DNA of 64,000 nucleotides from Streptococcus mitis bv. 2 str. SK95 (lineage in GTDB: Bacteria > Bacillota > Bacilli > Lactobacillales > Streptococcaceae). The stretch lies in assembly GCF_000222705.1 (NCBI RefSeq), contig NZ_AFUB01000005.1, forward strand, positions 21,300 to 85,299, written 5' to 3'. Positions 1 through 8,706 of the stretch are shown here, one piece after another. The notes below the pieces were generated by a model. That model saw nothing but the letters and a program-made list of their open reading frames with translations, did not search any database and had not been told where the DNA came from. Positions within the stretch are counted from its first letter, which is position 1, and each line of letters starts with the position of its first letter. Both the position numbers and the translations under genes were made by a program.

Positions 1-809
1 CTGGTTTCGTAGTGCTCGTCGACCAAGATACCGCCACGTAGTCCCAGTTCAATCCCCGCAGCTTTGGCCAGCCTGTTTTCAGGTTCAACACCTACAGAAA
101 GGATGGTGAGGTCAGAAGCAATCTTTTGACCGTTTTCGAGAACGATGGTTTTTCCTTGCTCTTCAAATCGAGTCGCAGACTGAGAAGTGATAACGCGAAC
201 GCCGTTTTTGACCAATTCTGCTTGGACAAAGGCCGCCATTTCCTGATCTAATGGTGGCAAGACATGGGGTGCTTTCTCCACGATGGTGACTTGCAATCCA
301 CGTTTTGCCAGATTTTCAGCCATTTCAAGCCCGATAAAGCCTGCACCGATAACGACAGCTTCTTTTGGATGATTGTCCCAGGCTGCCATAATCTCATCGA
401 GGTCAGGAACATTGCGAAGCGTGTAGGCATTCTTAGCTTCTGCCAAACCTTCAATGGCAGGAATAAACGGTTTAGCTCCTGGAGAGAGGATCAGCTTGTC
501 GTAGCTTTCCGTGAATTCCTGTTCATCGTGCCGCACCGTCACAGTGTGTTCTTCTGGCGAAATCTGGATAACCTCGTGAAATGGCCGCACATCGAGATTA
601 AAGCGTGCCCTGAGACTTTCAGGAGTTTGGACCAATAAACTATCACGGTTTGCAATTTCTCCTGAAACATAGTAAGGAAGTCCGCAGTTTGCAAAGGAAA
701 CAAAGGGACCTTTCTCAAAAATAGTGATTTCAGCGTCTTCCATGAGACGTCTGAGGCGGGTTGCTGCTGACATACCGCCTGCAACTCCCCCGACAATGAT
801 AATTTTCAT
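1..809 (-). CDS. CoA-disulfide / CoA-persulfide reductase (partial, C-terminus outside window)
   Basis: A flavoprotein of the pyridine nucleotide-disulfide oxidoreductase class, open to the window edge (269 codons visible). It has an N-terminal FAD-binding GGVAGG at about residues 7-12, the SFANCGLPYY segment that puts the single redox cysteine at about Cys42 as in CoA-disulfide reductases, and a second nucleotide-binding motif (VVIGAGFIGLE, about 152-162). Known members use NAD(P)H to reduce CoA disulfide or CoA persulfide; some carry a C-terminal rhodanese domain, which cannot be seen here. It lies 20 bases after the rhodanese gene in the same direction, behind a CstR-like operator, so a role in persulfide or thiol stress is inferred. 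NADH oxidase is the main alternative. Confidence 0.85.
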   Translation of the reverse strand, partial: MKIIIVGGVAGGMSAATRLRRLMEDAEITIFEKGPFVSFANCGLPYYVSGEIANRDSLLVQTPESLRARFNLDVRPFHEVIQISPEEHTVTVRHDEQEFTESYDKLILSPGAKPFIPAIEGLAEAKNAYTLRNVPDLDEIMAAWDNHPKEAVVIGAGFIGLEMAENLAKRGLQVTIVEKAPHVLPPLDQEMAAFVQAELVKNGVRVITSQSATRFEEQGKTIVLENGQKIASDLTILSVGVEPENRLAKAAGIELGLRGGILVDEHYET

Positions 810-829
810 TGATTTTCTCCTTTATGCTT

Positions 830-1138
830 CTAGATGACCTTACCTGTCCAAGCGCTCATACCGCCTCGAACATTGACGACATCGTAACCTTTTTTCTTTA
901 GCTTCTTCGCAGCTAGTTTGCTTCGCACACCAGAATGACAAATGACATAAAGTGTTTCTTTTGTCGCAGGTGTGTAAGAACCGATTTCGGTTAGAGGGAC
1001 ATTTTTGGCATTTTTGATATGACCTCTACGGAATTCCATAGGCGTCCGAACATCCAGTAGCTGAATTGGTTCTCTGAGTTTAGCTTCTAACTCGCTGGTA
1101 GAAATACTGTCAATTTTTGTAAATAATAAGTGAAACAT
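830..1138 (-). CDS. single-domain rhodanese-like sulfurtransferase
   Basis: A 102-residue cytoplasmic rhodanese domain: LLDVRTPMEFRRGHI near residues 27-41 and an active-site loop CHSGVRS with the persulfide-carrying Cys67. The start is placed at 1138 because a strong GGAGGTG lies just upstream; the in-frame ATG at 1150 would sit on top of that ribosome site. It is the first gene of an operon with the CoA-disulfide reductase and probably moves sulfane sulfur between small thiols. The CstR-like operator upstream supports induction by persulfides. Confidence 0.88.
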   Translation of the reverse strand: MFHLLFTKIDSISTSELEAKLREPIQLLDVRTPMEFRRGHIKNAKNVPLTEIGSYTPATKETLYVICHSGVRSKLAAKKLKKKGYDVVNVRGGMSAWTGKVI

Positions 1139-1149
1139 AGGCACCTCCA

Positions 1150-1198
1150 AATATACCCTTATGGGGTATATTAAACCATGAAGTCAAGCTTTTGTCAA
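1150..1198 (-). promoter_or_regulatory. promoter with CstR/CsoR-like operator for the rhodanese operon
   Basis: On the minus strand, TTGACA (1193-1198) and TTTAAT (1170-1175) are 17 bases apart. Overlapping the -10 and running downstream is an inverted repeat with 9-base arms (1150-1158 and 1164-1172), ATATACCC against GGGTATAT around a 5-base centre. ATACCC...GGGTAT is the known operator pattern of CsoR-family repressors including the persulfide sensor CstR. The position fits repression. Confidence 0.75.
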
Positions 1199-1257
1199 GC
1201 AAGTTGTTTTGACTTGGGAGAGGGCTTGGTTTTGAGAGTTTAGAAAGCAGGCTATTC

Positions 1258-1286
1258 TTGACCTTTCAAAGGCTTTTTGATATGAT
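1258..1286 (+). promoter_or_regulatory. sigma-A promoter of the acetyltransferase gene
   Basis: TTGACC (1258-1263), 17-base spacer, TATGAT (1281-1286), 30 bases before the ATG at 1316. Confidence 0.7.
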
Positions 1287-1315
1287 GGGCTCCAAAGTAA
1301 GTATGAGGTGATGAG

Positions 1316-1879
1316 ATGACCAGCGAATACCAGAAAATGATAGCAGGGGAGCCTTACCGTCCGTCGGACCCAGAATTACGGGCCTTGGCGCAGGCTTCTT
1401 GCCAAAAACAGGCTACCTTTAACAAGGAAGCAGATCCCTTGAAGGGAGCGGATATTATCAAGACTTGGTTTGGCTCAACCGGGCAAAATCTCTATGTCAA
1501 TCCACGCTTGGTGGTCGATTATGGAGTCAATATCCATCTAGGGGAAAATTTTTATTCTAATTGGAATTTGACCATGCTGGATGTTTGTCCGATTCGCATC
1601 GGTAACAATGCCATGCTTGGTCCCAACTGTCAGTTTTTAACCCCACTCCATCCACTGGATCCGCATGAACGCAATTCAGGGGTCGAATACGGCAAGCCCA
1701 TCACCATCGGTGACAATTTCTGGGCTGGAGGTGGCGTCATCGTCCTTCCTGGAGTGACACTGGGCAATAACGTAGTGGCGGGAGCCGGGGCCGTGATCAC
1801 CAAGTCCTTTGGAGACAATGTCGTCCTAGCTGGGAATCCTGCGCGTGTTATCAAGGAAATCCCAGTAAAAGAAAACTAA
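1316..1879 (+). CDS. maltose/galactoside O-acetyltransferase-like hexapeptide protein
   Basis: 187 residues. An N-terminal maltose-acetyltransferase domain (MTSEYQKMIAGEPYRPSDPEL, residues 1-21) is followed by a left-handed beta-helix of hexapeptide repeats (IGNNAMLGPN, IGDNFWAGGGVIVLPGVTLG, VVAGAGAVI). The expected catalytic histidine is in TPLHPLDPHERN (His112). The family acetylates the 6-hydroxyl of sugars using acetyl-CoA, probably to detoxify or export unused sugar; the substrate here cannot be read from sequence. Monocistronic, with its own promoter and terminator. Confidence 0.85.
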   Translation: MTSEYQKMIAGEPYRPSDPELRALAQASCQKQATFNKEADPLKGADIIKTWFGSTGQNLYVNPRLVVDYGVNIHLGENFYSNWNLTMLDVCPIRIGNNAMLGPNCQFLTPLHPLDPHERNSGVEYGKPITIGDNFWAGGGVIVLPGVTLGNNVVAGAGAVITKSFGDNVVLAGNPARVIKEIPVKEN

Positions 1880-1880
1880 A

Positions 1881-1905
1881 AAGAACAGCCTTGGCTGTTC
1901 TTTTT
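1881..1905 (+). terminator. intrinsic terminator
   Basis: AAGAACAGCC and GGCTGTTCTT pair around TT and are followed by a T run, directly after the acetyltransferase stop. Confidence 0.85.
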
Positions 1906-2164
1906 ATGAGCTTAATTCTTATAAATTTTTCTTCTTTTTGGTTTTCTTGGTCAAGGAAACATCGCACTGAGGGATGTTGGTTTTAAAAATCTATTAAAGG
2001 TATTTTAGCGTTCAAAAACTGTTTCTGGCAGTCCTCTCTAAAAAATTACTAGGCGAAATCTAATCCAAACTAAATTTAAGGAAACTTTCAGAAAAGTTTT
2101 AGTTTTGTTTCAGGAATCTTCTGTAGACTGTCTAGCTATATCATACGAAGGAGAGGAAAAAGGT

Positions 2165-3400
2165 ATGAAATCAAAAAAATGGATCCTACTCGCAACGAGT
2201 TTAACGACAATGGTGCTGATGGCAGCATGTTCCCAGTCAACAACTTCATCCACTACCAATGAAACGACAAATAGTTCTACAACAACTGAAACAAAGACAA
2301 ATCAATCTTCCTATTTTACAGATAAGGATAATGATACTTCTTATGATGAAAGCACAGCTTCTAAGATTGAGCTATCTGGCTCATCAGCAAACGTCTCTGG
2401 AGATGGGGTGACAGTCTCTGAATCAACAGTGACCATCACAAAATCTGGGACCTATGTGATTTCAGGTCAGTCTGACGGAGTGCAGATCAAGGTCGAGGCA
2501 GATAAGTCGACAGATGTTCATCTAGTCCTAAAAGGTGCGACCATGACCAATACCAATGCAGCGATATCTGCGACATCAGCCGGCCACGTCTACTTGACTC
2601 TAGCAGAGGGAACCACCAACAGTCTCTCTGACTCAAGCTCTAACAGCGACGAAAAAGCAGATGCAGCTCTCTTTTCTAAGGTAGATTTGACCATAAACGG
2701 GAAAGGAACTATCAATGTAGATGGCAAGAAAAACAATGGTATCAAGGCTAACGACACCCTTCATATCACGGGTGGAACCTATAACATCACAGCAGTTGGC
2801 GATGCCTTTAATGTCAATGATGAACTCAACATCACTGGTACGACCATGACTATCGACGCCAAAGAGGATGGGGTCAAGGTCGACAATGATGACGATATGA
2901 CTGTCGGCAATATGTATTTGGCTAACAATACCATAACAGTTACAGCAGGAGATGATGGCATCCACGCATCAGGTGATTTGGTTATCGATAGTGGTACCTA
3001 CACCGTCAAGAATTCGACAGAAGGACTTGAAGGTAAGTCAATCACTATCAACGGTGGGGACATTAGCATCTATTCAACGGACGATGGAGTCAATGCAGCC
3101 AACAAAAATGCTCAACAGAGTGAAATCTTCTTCACCATGAACGGTGGGAACCTGACAGTAGAAGTCGGTCAAGGGGACACAGACCCAATCGACTCAAATG
3201 GAAATATCACTGTCACAGGCGGAACCATTAAAATGATTGGTCAAACAGGTTTTGACTTTGATGGAACAGCGACCTACACAGGTGGAGATATCTATCTCAA
3301 CGGTGAAAAACAAACGGAAATTGTCAACTCTATGCCTGGAGGCGGTGGACCAAATGGAGGCCCTCAAGGGGGCGGTCCAGCCCCTGGCGGACAAGGATAA
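2165..3400 (+). CDS. secreted lipoprotein with beta-helix carbohydrate-binding-like domain
   Basis: 411 residues from the ATG at 2165, chosen because AAGGAGAGG (2148-2156) precedes it and a lipoprotein signal follows directly (MKSKKWILLATSLTTMVLMAAC, lipidated Cys22). A Ser/Thr/Asn-rich linker comes next, then many short repeats of the type GG-x-hydrophobic-x-I-x-G-x-DDG, typical of right-handed parallel beta-helices and of the family annotated as carbohydrate-binding domain-containing protein (DUF4353). The tail is a Gly/Pro/Gln-rich stretch. It should be anchored to the outer face of the membrane. Aspartate-rich turns (DNDDD, DGV, DGIHA) suggest metal or glycan binding, but the ligand is unknown. 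Confidence 0.8.
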   Translation: MKSKKWILLATSLTTMVLMAACSQSTTSSTTNETTNSSTTTETKTNQSSYFTDKDNDTSYDESTASKIELSGSSANVSGDGVTVSESTVTITKSGTYVISGQSDGVQIKVEADKSTDVHLVLKGATMTNTNAAISATSAGHVYLTLAEGTTNSLSDSSSNSDEKADAALFSKVDLTINGKGTINVDGKKNNGIKANDTLHITGGTYNITAVGDAFNVNDELNITGTTMTIDAKEDGVKVDNDDDMTVGNMYLANNTITVTAGDDGIHASGDLVIDSGTYTVKNSTEGLEGKSITINGGDISIYSTDDGVNAANKNAQQSEIFFTMNGGNLTVEVGQGDTDPIDSNGNITVTGGTIKMIGQTGFDFDGTATYTGGDIYLNGEKQTEIVNSMPGGGGPNGGPQGGGPAPGGQG

Positions 3401-3403
3401 GCA

Positions 3404-3438
3404 AAATTCTCCTTTCTCGAAAGAGAAGGGAGATTTTT
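3404..3438 (+). terminator. intrinsic terminator
   Basis: CTCCTTTCTC pairs with GAGAAGGGAG (one G-T) around GAAA, followed by ATTTTT. Confidence 0.8.
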
Positions 3439-3472
3439 GTGTTCTTACTAGAGGAAATGTAAAGACAACTCC

Positions 3473-3500
3473 TTGACACTCCGTCAGCTTTTGATACAAT
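3473..3500 (+). promoter_or_regulatory. sigma-A promoter of the nucleoside phosphorylase / potassium transport genes
   Basis: TTGACA (3473-3478), 16-base spacer, TACAAT (3495-3500). The gene starts at 3526 with GAGGAGGTG before it. Confidence 0.7.
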
Positions 3501-3525
3501 AGTACAAAATTAGAGGAGGTGGGCT

Positions 3526-4290
3526 ATGATTCAGAAACATGCGATTCCCATTTTAGAGTTTGATGATAACCCCCAAGCGGTCCTTATGCCAACACATGAG
3601 GGTTTAGACTTAAAGTTGCCAAAGAAGTGTATCTATGCATTTTTGGAGGGGGAGATTGACCGTTATGCTCAGGAAGTAGGGGCGGACTGTGTTGGTAAGT
3701 TCGTTTCTGCCACCAAGACTTATCCAGTGTACGTCATCAACTACAAGGGTGAGAAGATTTGTCTGGCTCAAGCGCCTGTTGGTTCTGCTCCAGCGGCCCA
3801 GTTTATGGATTGGTTGATTGGTTATGGTGTGGAGCAAATCATTTCCACTGGTACTTGTGGAGTCCTAGCTGATATAGAGGAAAATGCCTTTCTCGTCCCT
3901 GTTCGCGCTCTGCGAGATGAGGGAACCAGCTACCACTATGTAGCGCCTTCTCGTTATATGGAGATGCAGATTGAGGCTATCTCTGCCATTGAGCAAGTCT
4001 TGGAACAAAGAGGCATTCCTTACGAGGAGGTCATGACCTGGACGACAGATGGTTTTTACCGAGAGACGGCTGAAAAGGTTGCCTATCGCAAGGAAGAAGG
4101 CTGTGCTGTTGTGGAGATGGAGTGCTCTGCTCTTGCGGCAGTAGCCCAGCTACGTGGGGGTGTCTGGGGAGAGTTGCTCTTTACCGCAGATTCCTTAGCG
4201 GATCTGGACAACTACGACAGTCGTGACTGGGGCTCAGAAGCTTTTGATAAGGCACTCGAACTCTGTCTTGCCATTGTGCACCACATGTGA
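3526..4290 (+). CDS. uridine phosphorylase-like nucleoside phosphorylase
   Basis: 254 residues of the PNP/UDP phosphorylase superfamily: phosphate-binding ISTGTCGVL (about 106-114) and the nucleoside-binding VVEMECSALAAVA (about 195-207). The reaction class is phosphorolysis of a nucleoside to free base and pentose-1-phosphate in the cytoplasm; uridine is the usual substrate for this branch, but specificity cannot be fixed by eye. It is followed after 33 bases by trkH on the same strand, probably by co-transcription rather than shared function. Confidence 0.85.
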   Translation: MIQKHAIPILEFDDNPQAVLMPTHEGLDLKLPKKCIYAFLEGEIDRYAQEVGADCVGKFVSATKTYPVYVINYKGEKICLAQAPVGSAPAAQFMDWLIGYGVEQIISTGTCGVLADIEENAFLVPVRALRDEGTSYHYVAPSRYMEMQIEAISAIEQVLEQRGIPYEEVMTWTTDGFYRETAEKVAYRKEEGCAVVEMECSALAAVAQLRGGVWGELLFTADSLADLDNYDSRDWGSEAFDKALELCLAIVHHM

Positions 4291-4323
4291 GTGTTCTTAC
4301 TGTTTTTATGGTAGAATGTAGTT

Positions 4324-5703
4324 ATGTTATTCAAATCTTTTTTGGAAAAAATCAAGACGACGCTGGGACGTTTGTCGCCAGCCCGTCGCATCTTTTTAAG
4401 TTTTGCCTTAGTTATCTTCTTAGGCTCGCTTCTTTTAAGCCTCCCCTTTGTGCAAGCAGCAACGTCACAAGCGACCTACTTTGACCATCTCTTTACGACT
4501 GTGTCTATGGTTTGTGTGACAGGGCTCTTTACCCAGCCGGTAGCCTCTACTTACAATATCTGGGGCCAGTTGATCTGTATGCTCTTGATCCAGATCGGTG
4601 GTTTGGGGCTTATGACCTTTATTGGAATCTTTTATATCCAAGGCAAGCAAAAGCTCAGTCTTCGTGGCCGTGAGACCATTCAAGAAAGTTTTGGTTATGG
4701 AGAAACCCAGTCTCTAAAGGACTTCATCCGCTCAATCTTTCTGACGACTTTTCTGGTGGAAGGGATTGGTGCCGTTCTCTTAAGTTTTCGCTTTATTCCG
4801 GAATTTGGCTGGGGGCGAGGGATATTAACCTCTATCTTTTTGGCTGTTTCAGCTTTCTGTAATGCTGGATTTGATAATTTTGGAAGTACGAGTTTGGTAG
4901 CCTTTCAAACGGATCCCTTAATCAATCTAGTGATTGCAGGATTGATTATCACGGGGGGACTAGGATTTATGGTCTGGTTTGACCTAGCGACCCAGTTTGG
5001 GAAAAAGAAAAAACGCCGTCTGCGCTTCCATACCAAGCTGGTTCTCTTTTTAACTGCGGGAATTCTGATCTTTGGAACAGTATCGACTCTCTTAATTGAG
5101 TGGAACAATTCTGGGACGATTGGAAATCTTAGTTTCCCAGAAAAACTGCTGGTTAGCTTTTTCCAGACCGTCAGCATGAGAACGGCAGGATTTGCTTCAA
5201 TTGACTACACACAGGCTCGACCGGTGACCTTGTTCATCTATATCCTACAGATGTTTCTGGGAGGGGCACCTGGAGGGACAGCAGGAGGGCTCAAGATTAC
5301 GACCTTCTTTGTCTTGTTGGTCTTTGCCCGCAGCGAACTATTGGGCTTGCCTCATGCCAATGTGGCTCGGAGGACCATTGAACCCCGAACCGTGCAAAAA
5401 TCTTTCAGTGTCTTTATTATCTTCTTGCTAACTTTCTTGCTGGGCTTGATCCTGCTAGGAATAACAGCAGAGGGAAATCCGCGCTTTATCTACCTCATGT
5501 TTGAGACCATTTCAGCCCTTGCGACAGTTGGAGTGACGGCAAATTTAACGCCGGAGTTAGGTAAGTTAGCCCTCAGCATCGTTATGTTGTTGATGTTTAT
5601 CGGCCGTATTGGTCCCTTGACACTACTGGTCAGTGTAGCGGAATACCAGCCAGACAAGAAAGATACGATTCACTATATGAAAGCAGATATCACTATCGGA
5701 TAA
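4324..5703 (+). CDS. trkH: TrkH/KtrB-family potassium channel subunit
   Basis: 459-residue polytopic membrane protein of the Trk/Ktr superfamily. The four selectivity-filter-like segments appear as TTVSMVCVTGLFTQ, SAFCNAGFDNFG, SMRTAGFASID and SALATVGVTANLT, spaced along the chain as expected for a four-fold pore. The conserved GGAPGGTAGGLKITTF loop before the last quarter is present. It should import K+ together with the regulatory subunit encoded 13 bases downstream. In pneumococcus the equivalent pair is TrkH with CabP, gated by cyclic di-AMP. Confidence 0.93.
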   Translation: MLFKSFLEKIKTTLGRLSPARRIFLSFALVIFLGSLLLSLPFVQAATSQATYFDHLFTTVSMVCVTGLFTQPVASTYNIWGQLICMLLIQIGGLGLMTFIGIFYIQGKQKLSLRGRETIQESFGYGETQSLKDFIRSIFLTTFLVEGIGAVLLSFRFIPEFGWGRGILTSIFLAVSAFCNAGFDNFGSTSLVAFQTDPLINLVIAGLIITGGLGFMVWFDLATQFGKKKKRRLRFHTKLVLFLTAGILIFGTVSTLLIEWNNSGTIGNLSFPEKLLVSFFQTVSMRTAGFASIDYTQARPVTLFIYILQMFLGGAPGGTAGGLKITTFFVLLVFARSELLGLPHANVARRTIEPRTVQKSFSVFIIFLLTFLLGLILLGITAEGNPRFIYLMFETISALATVGVTANLTPELGKLALSIVMLLMFIGRIGPLTLLVSVAEYQPDKKDTIHYMKADITIG

Positions 5704-5716
5704 GAAAGGAAGAACG

Positions 5717-6382
5717 ATGTCAGATCGGACAATTGGAATTTTAGGCTTGGGAATTTTTGGGAGCAGTGTTTTGGCTGCCCTAGCCAAGCATGACATGAAT
5801 ATCATTGCTATTGATGACCACGAGGAGCGCATTAATCAATTTGAACCTGTGCTGGCGCGAGGGGTAGTTGGAGATATCACGGATGAAGAACTCCTTCTAT
5901 CAGCGGGGATTGACACCTGTGATACCGTAGTTGTCGCAACGGGGGAAAATCTAGAGTCCAGTGTTCTTGCGGTTATGCACTGCAAGAGTCTAGGAGTGCC
6001 GACCGTCATTGCCAAGGTCAAAAGCCATACAGCTAAAAAGGTGTTGGAAAAAATTGGCGCAGACGCAGTCATTTCACCAGAGTTTGAAATGGGGCGCTCT
6101 TTGGCGCAGACCATCCTCTTTCATAACAGCGTAGACGTCTTTCAGTTGGACAAGAATGTATCGATTGTCGAGATGAAAATCCCCCAATCATGGGTAGGTA
6201 AAAGCCTCAGTCAGTTGGATTTACGTGGGCGATACAACCTCAATGTACTTGGTTTTCGTGCCTACGAAAATGCTCCTCTGGATGTCCAATTCGGACCCAA
6301 TGACCTCTTGCAGGCAGATACCTATATCATGGCAGTCATTAATAACCAACATTTGGATACGCTAGCAGAGCTGAGTGAGTAG
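5717..6382 (+). CDS. TrkA/KtrA-family regulatory subunit (CabP-like)
   Basis: 221 residues: an N-terminal RCK_N Rossmann domain with the nucleotide-binding GLGIFGSSV near residues 10-18 and acidic IIAIDDHEE after strand 2, then a C-terminal RCK_C domain (about 140-221). It forms the cytoplasmic gating ring for the TrkH pore. In S. pneumoniae the protein at this position binds cyclic di-AMP (CabP); the same is inferred here from synteny with the nucleoside phosphorylase, trkH and PavB genes. AAAGGAAG precedes the ATG. Confidence 0.9.
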   Translation: MSDRTIGILGLGIFGSSVLAALAKHDMNIIAIDDHEERINQFEPVLARGVVGDITDEELLLSAGIDTCDTVVVATGENLESSVLAVMHCKSLGVPTVIAKVKSHTAKKVLEKIGADAVISPEFEMGRSLAQTILFHNSVDVFQLDKNVSIVEMKIPQSWVGKSLSQLDLRGRYNLNVLGFRAYENAPLDVQFGPNDLLQADTYIMAVINNQHLDTLAELSE

Positions 6383-6538
6383 GAAAGGAAGGGCTACTCT
6401 CTTTTTCAATGATTAATGAGTCAATATAAGTATTTTATAAGAGGGATTTAAGAAAAATTTTAACTTTTTCTTAATCCTTTTTAATTTTAGGAGATTATAC
6501 TAGAGTCATCAAAAAAAGAAAGTTCTGAGGAGAATCCT

Positions 6539-8626
6539 ATGAAATTCAATCCAAATCAGAGATATACTCGTTGGTCTATTCGCCGTCTCAGTGTCGGTGT
6601 TGCTTCAGTTGTTGTGGCTAGTGGCTTCTTTGTTCTAGTCGGTCAACCAAGTTCTGCACGTGCTGACGTCGTCAATCCAACTCCTGCTCAAGTCGTGCCA
6701 GACGTTGCTTCCGTGAGTGGAAAAAGCGACCTGCCAGTAGATGTTCTCAAAAAAGCAGTCGATGTAACTCTTCCTTCAGAACAGTCTGTTCCAACACCTA
6801 AAACAAGTTTGGATGCTACAGACTCTTCAGAAAAAGCGGATGCCGATGCCAAAGAGCCAGTAGTGGCACTAAAAGAAGAAGTGCAAGCCAAACCTGACTC
6901 TAAGAAACAAACAGAAGATGCAGTTAAACCTGTGGAAAGTCCTGCATCTACAGTTTCTGGGCAAGACCGTGAAGTCAGTGAAGCGCAGCCAGCAACCGCT
7001 CCAGCTGAAGTGCAAAAAGGTGTGGCTGACAACACCAAAGATACAGTAGATGTCCCAGCTTCTTACTTGGATAGAGCTAATTTCCCAGGACCATTTACAG
7101 CTGGTGTCAATCAAGTCATTCCATACGAATTCTTCGCTGGTGATGGCATGTTGACTCGCCTTATCTTGAAAGCATCTGATAAGGCTCCATGGTCAGACAA
7201 CGGCTCAGCTAAAAATCCTGCTCTCTCACCAGTAGAGAAATTGGGCAAAGGTCTTTACTTCTACGAAGTAGACTTGGCAGGCACTCAAGGAAAATCAGAT
7301 AAAGAGCTGCTTGACCTCTTGAAACAAAATGGTACACAAAGCTATAAAGCTACCATCAAGGTGTACGGTTCAAAAGACGGCAAGCCTGACTTAACTAATC
7401 TGGTAGCGACTAAAGATTTGGATGTTAACTTGAATGGTTTGACCACTCCAGCTGAAGTGCAAAAAGGTGTGGCCGACAATACCAAAGACACAGTAGATGT
7501 CCCAGCTAGCTACCTTGACAAAGCCAATTTCCCAGGTCCATTCACAGCTGGTGTCAACCAAGTTATTCCATATGAATTCTTCGCTGGTGATGGTATGTTA
7601 ACTCGTCTTATCTTGAAAGCATCCGACAAGGCTCCGTGGTCAGACAACGGAACAGCTAAAAATCCTGCTCTCCCACCAGTAGAGAAATTGGGCAAAGGCC
7701 TTTACTTCTATGAAGTGGATTTAGCAGGCACTCAAGGAAAATCTGACAAAGAGTTGCTTGACCTCTTAAAACAAAACGGCACACATAGCTATAAAGCTAC
7801 CATCAAAGTGTACGGTGCAAAAGACGGCAAGCCTGACTTAACTAATCTGGTAGCGACTAAAGATTTGACTGTTAATTTGAATGGTTCGACCACACCGACT
7901 CAGGTTAAAGACTCTGTTGTTAACAATGTCAAAGACATGATTGATGTTCCAGCTAGCTATCTTGAAAAAGCAAATGTTCCAGGTCCATTCTTGGCAGGTG
8001 TCAACCAAGTTATTCCATACGAAGCTTTCGGTGGTGATGGCATGTTGACTCGCCTCTTGTTAAAAGCTTCCGACAAAGCCCCATGGTCAGACAACGGAAC
8101 AGCTAAAAATCCTGCTCTATTGCCACTTGAAGGCTTGGCTAAAGGCCAATATTTCTACGAAGTGGATTTGAATGGCAACACGACAGGCAAAGAAGGACAA
8201 GCCCTTCTAGACCAACTTCGTTCCAATGGCACTCACACTTACCAAGCTACTGTCAAAGTGTATGGTTCTAAGGATGGCAAACCTGATTTGACCAATCTGA
8301 TTGCTACTCGTCAAGTAACGATTCAGCTTCGTGGAAAAGAAATGGCGACAATACCATCTCAACAAGGTCAGATGAATACGAAGCCTTCTGAAACAGGCTC
8401 TACAGGTACGACTGAGGGTATGATGGGTACAAATCACCATATGTCAGATATGAAAGTAGATCAATCAGCTTCTAGCCCAATGGCTAATATGATGAAAAAA
8501 GATGATAAAGCGATGCTACCAAATACTGGGGAAGCTAAAACGGCTACAGCTGGACTTGGTATCTTTGGTCTAGCCTTGGCAGGTCTTGTTGGACTTTTGG
8601 GTTTGACAACCAAACGAGAAGATTAA
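6539..8626 (+). CDS. pavB: PavB-like LPXTG adhesin with three SSURE repeats
   Basis: 695 residues. The N-terminus is a YSIRK-type signal variant (YTRWSIRRLSVGVAS, residues 9-23), followed by an Ala/Glu/Lys/Pro-rich spacer to about residue 154. Three 149-residue SSURE repeats follow (about 155-303, 304-452, 453-600), each with VPASYL..AN.PGPF.AGVNQVIPYE and ASDKAPWSDNG. A Met/Thr-rich linker leads to LPNTGE, a hydrophobic segment and KRED, so sortase A should attach it to the wall. SSURE repeats of pneumococcal PavB bind fibronectin and plasminogen. TCS08 lies directly downstream as in pneumococcus, where it is reported to control this gene. Confidence 0.92.
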   Translation: MKFNPNQRYTRWSIRRLSVGVASVVVASGFFVLVGQPSSARADVVNPTPAQVVPDVASVSGKSDLPVDVLKKAVDVTLPSEQSVPTPKTSLDATDSSEKADADAKEPVVALKEEVQAKPDSKKQTEDAVKPVESPASTVSGQDREVSEAQPATAPAEVQKGVADNTKDTVDVPASYLDRANFPGPFTAGVNQVIPYEFFAGDGMLTRLILKASDKAPWSDNGSAKNPALSPVEKLGKGLYFYEVDLAGTQGKSDKELLDLLKQNGTQSYKATIKVYGSKDGKPDLTNLVATKDLDVNLNGLTTPAEVQKGVADNTKDTVDVPASYLDKANFPGPFTAGVNQVIPYEFFAGDGMLTRLILKASDKAPWSDNGTAKNPALPPVEKLGKGLYFYEVDLAGTQGKSDKELLDLLKQNGTHSYKATIKVYGAKDGKPDLTNLVATKDLTVNLNGSTTPTQVKDSVVNNVKDMIDVPASYLEKANVPGPFLAGVNQVIPYEAFGGDGMLTRLLLKASDKAPWSDNGTAKNPALLPLEGLAKGQYFYEVDLNGNTTGKEGQALLDQLRSNGTHTYQATVKVYGSKDGKPDLTNLIATRQVTIQLRGKEMATIPSQQGQMNTKPSETGSTGTTEGMMGTNHHMSDMKVDQSASSPMANMMKKDDKAMLPNTGEAKTATAGLGIFGLALAGLVGLLGLTTKRED
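7001..8335 (+). repeat. three tandem 447-bp SSURE repeats inside pavB
   Basis: Units begin at 7001, 7448 and 7895, exactly 447 bases apart. Units 1 and 2 are nearly identical at the nucleotide level over long stretches, while unit 3 is diverged, as expected from recent duplication or homogenisation of the first two. Confidence 0.9.
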
Positions 8627-8656
8627 GATTCAAACCACTTAAACATTAGGGAAAAT

Positions 8657-8690
8657 AGTGTTATACTAAAGCAAGTATAACACTGTTTTT
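8657..8690 (+). terminator. intrinsic terminator between pavB and the two-component system
   Basis: AGTGTTATAC and GTATAACACT form a perfect 10-base stem with an 8-base loop, followed by GTTTTT. Confidence 0.85.
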
Positions 8691-8706
8691 ATCGAAGGAG
8701 TGTCAG

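Noticed and set aside
264-638. Plus-strand 124-codon ORF opposite the oxidoreductase gene
   Set aside because: It is the reverse of a clearly coding FAD/NAD reductase frame with catalytic motifs.
2070-2100. CiaR-like TTTAAG-N5-TTTCAG before the lipoprotein gene
   Set aside because: Only the first half site is exact, and no -10 is found at the proper distance.
6688-7114. Minus-strand ORFs inside pavB
   Set aside because: Shadows of a repetitive, biased coding sequence; no start signals.
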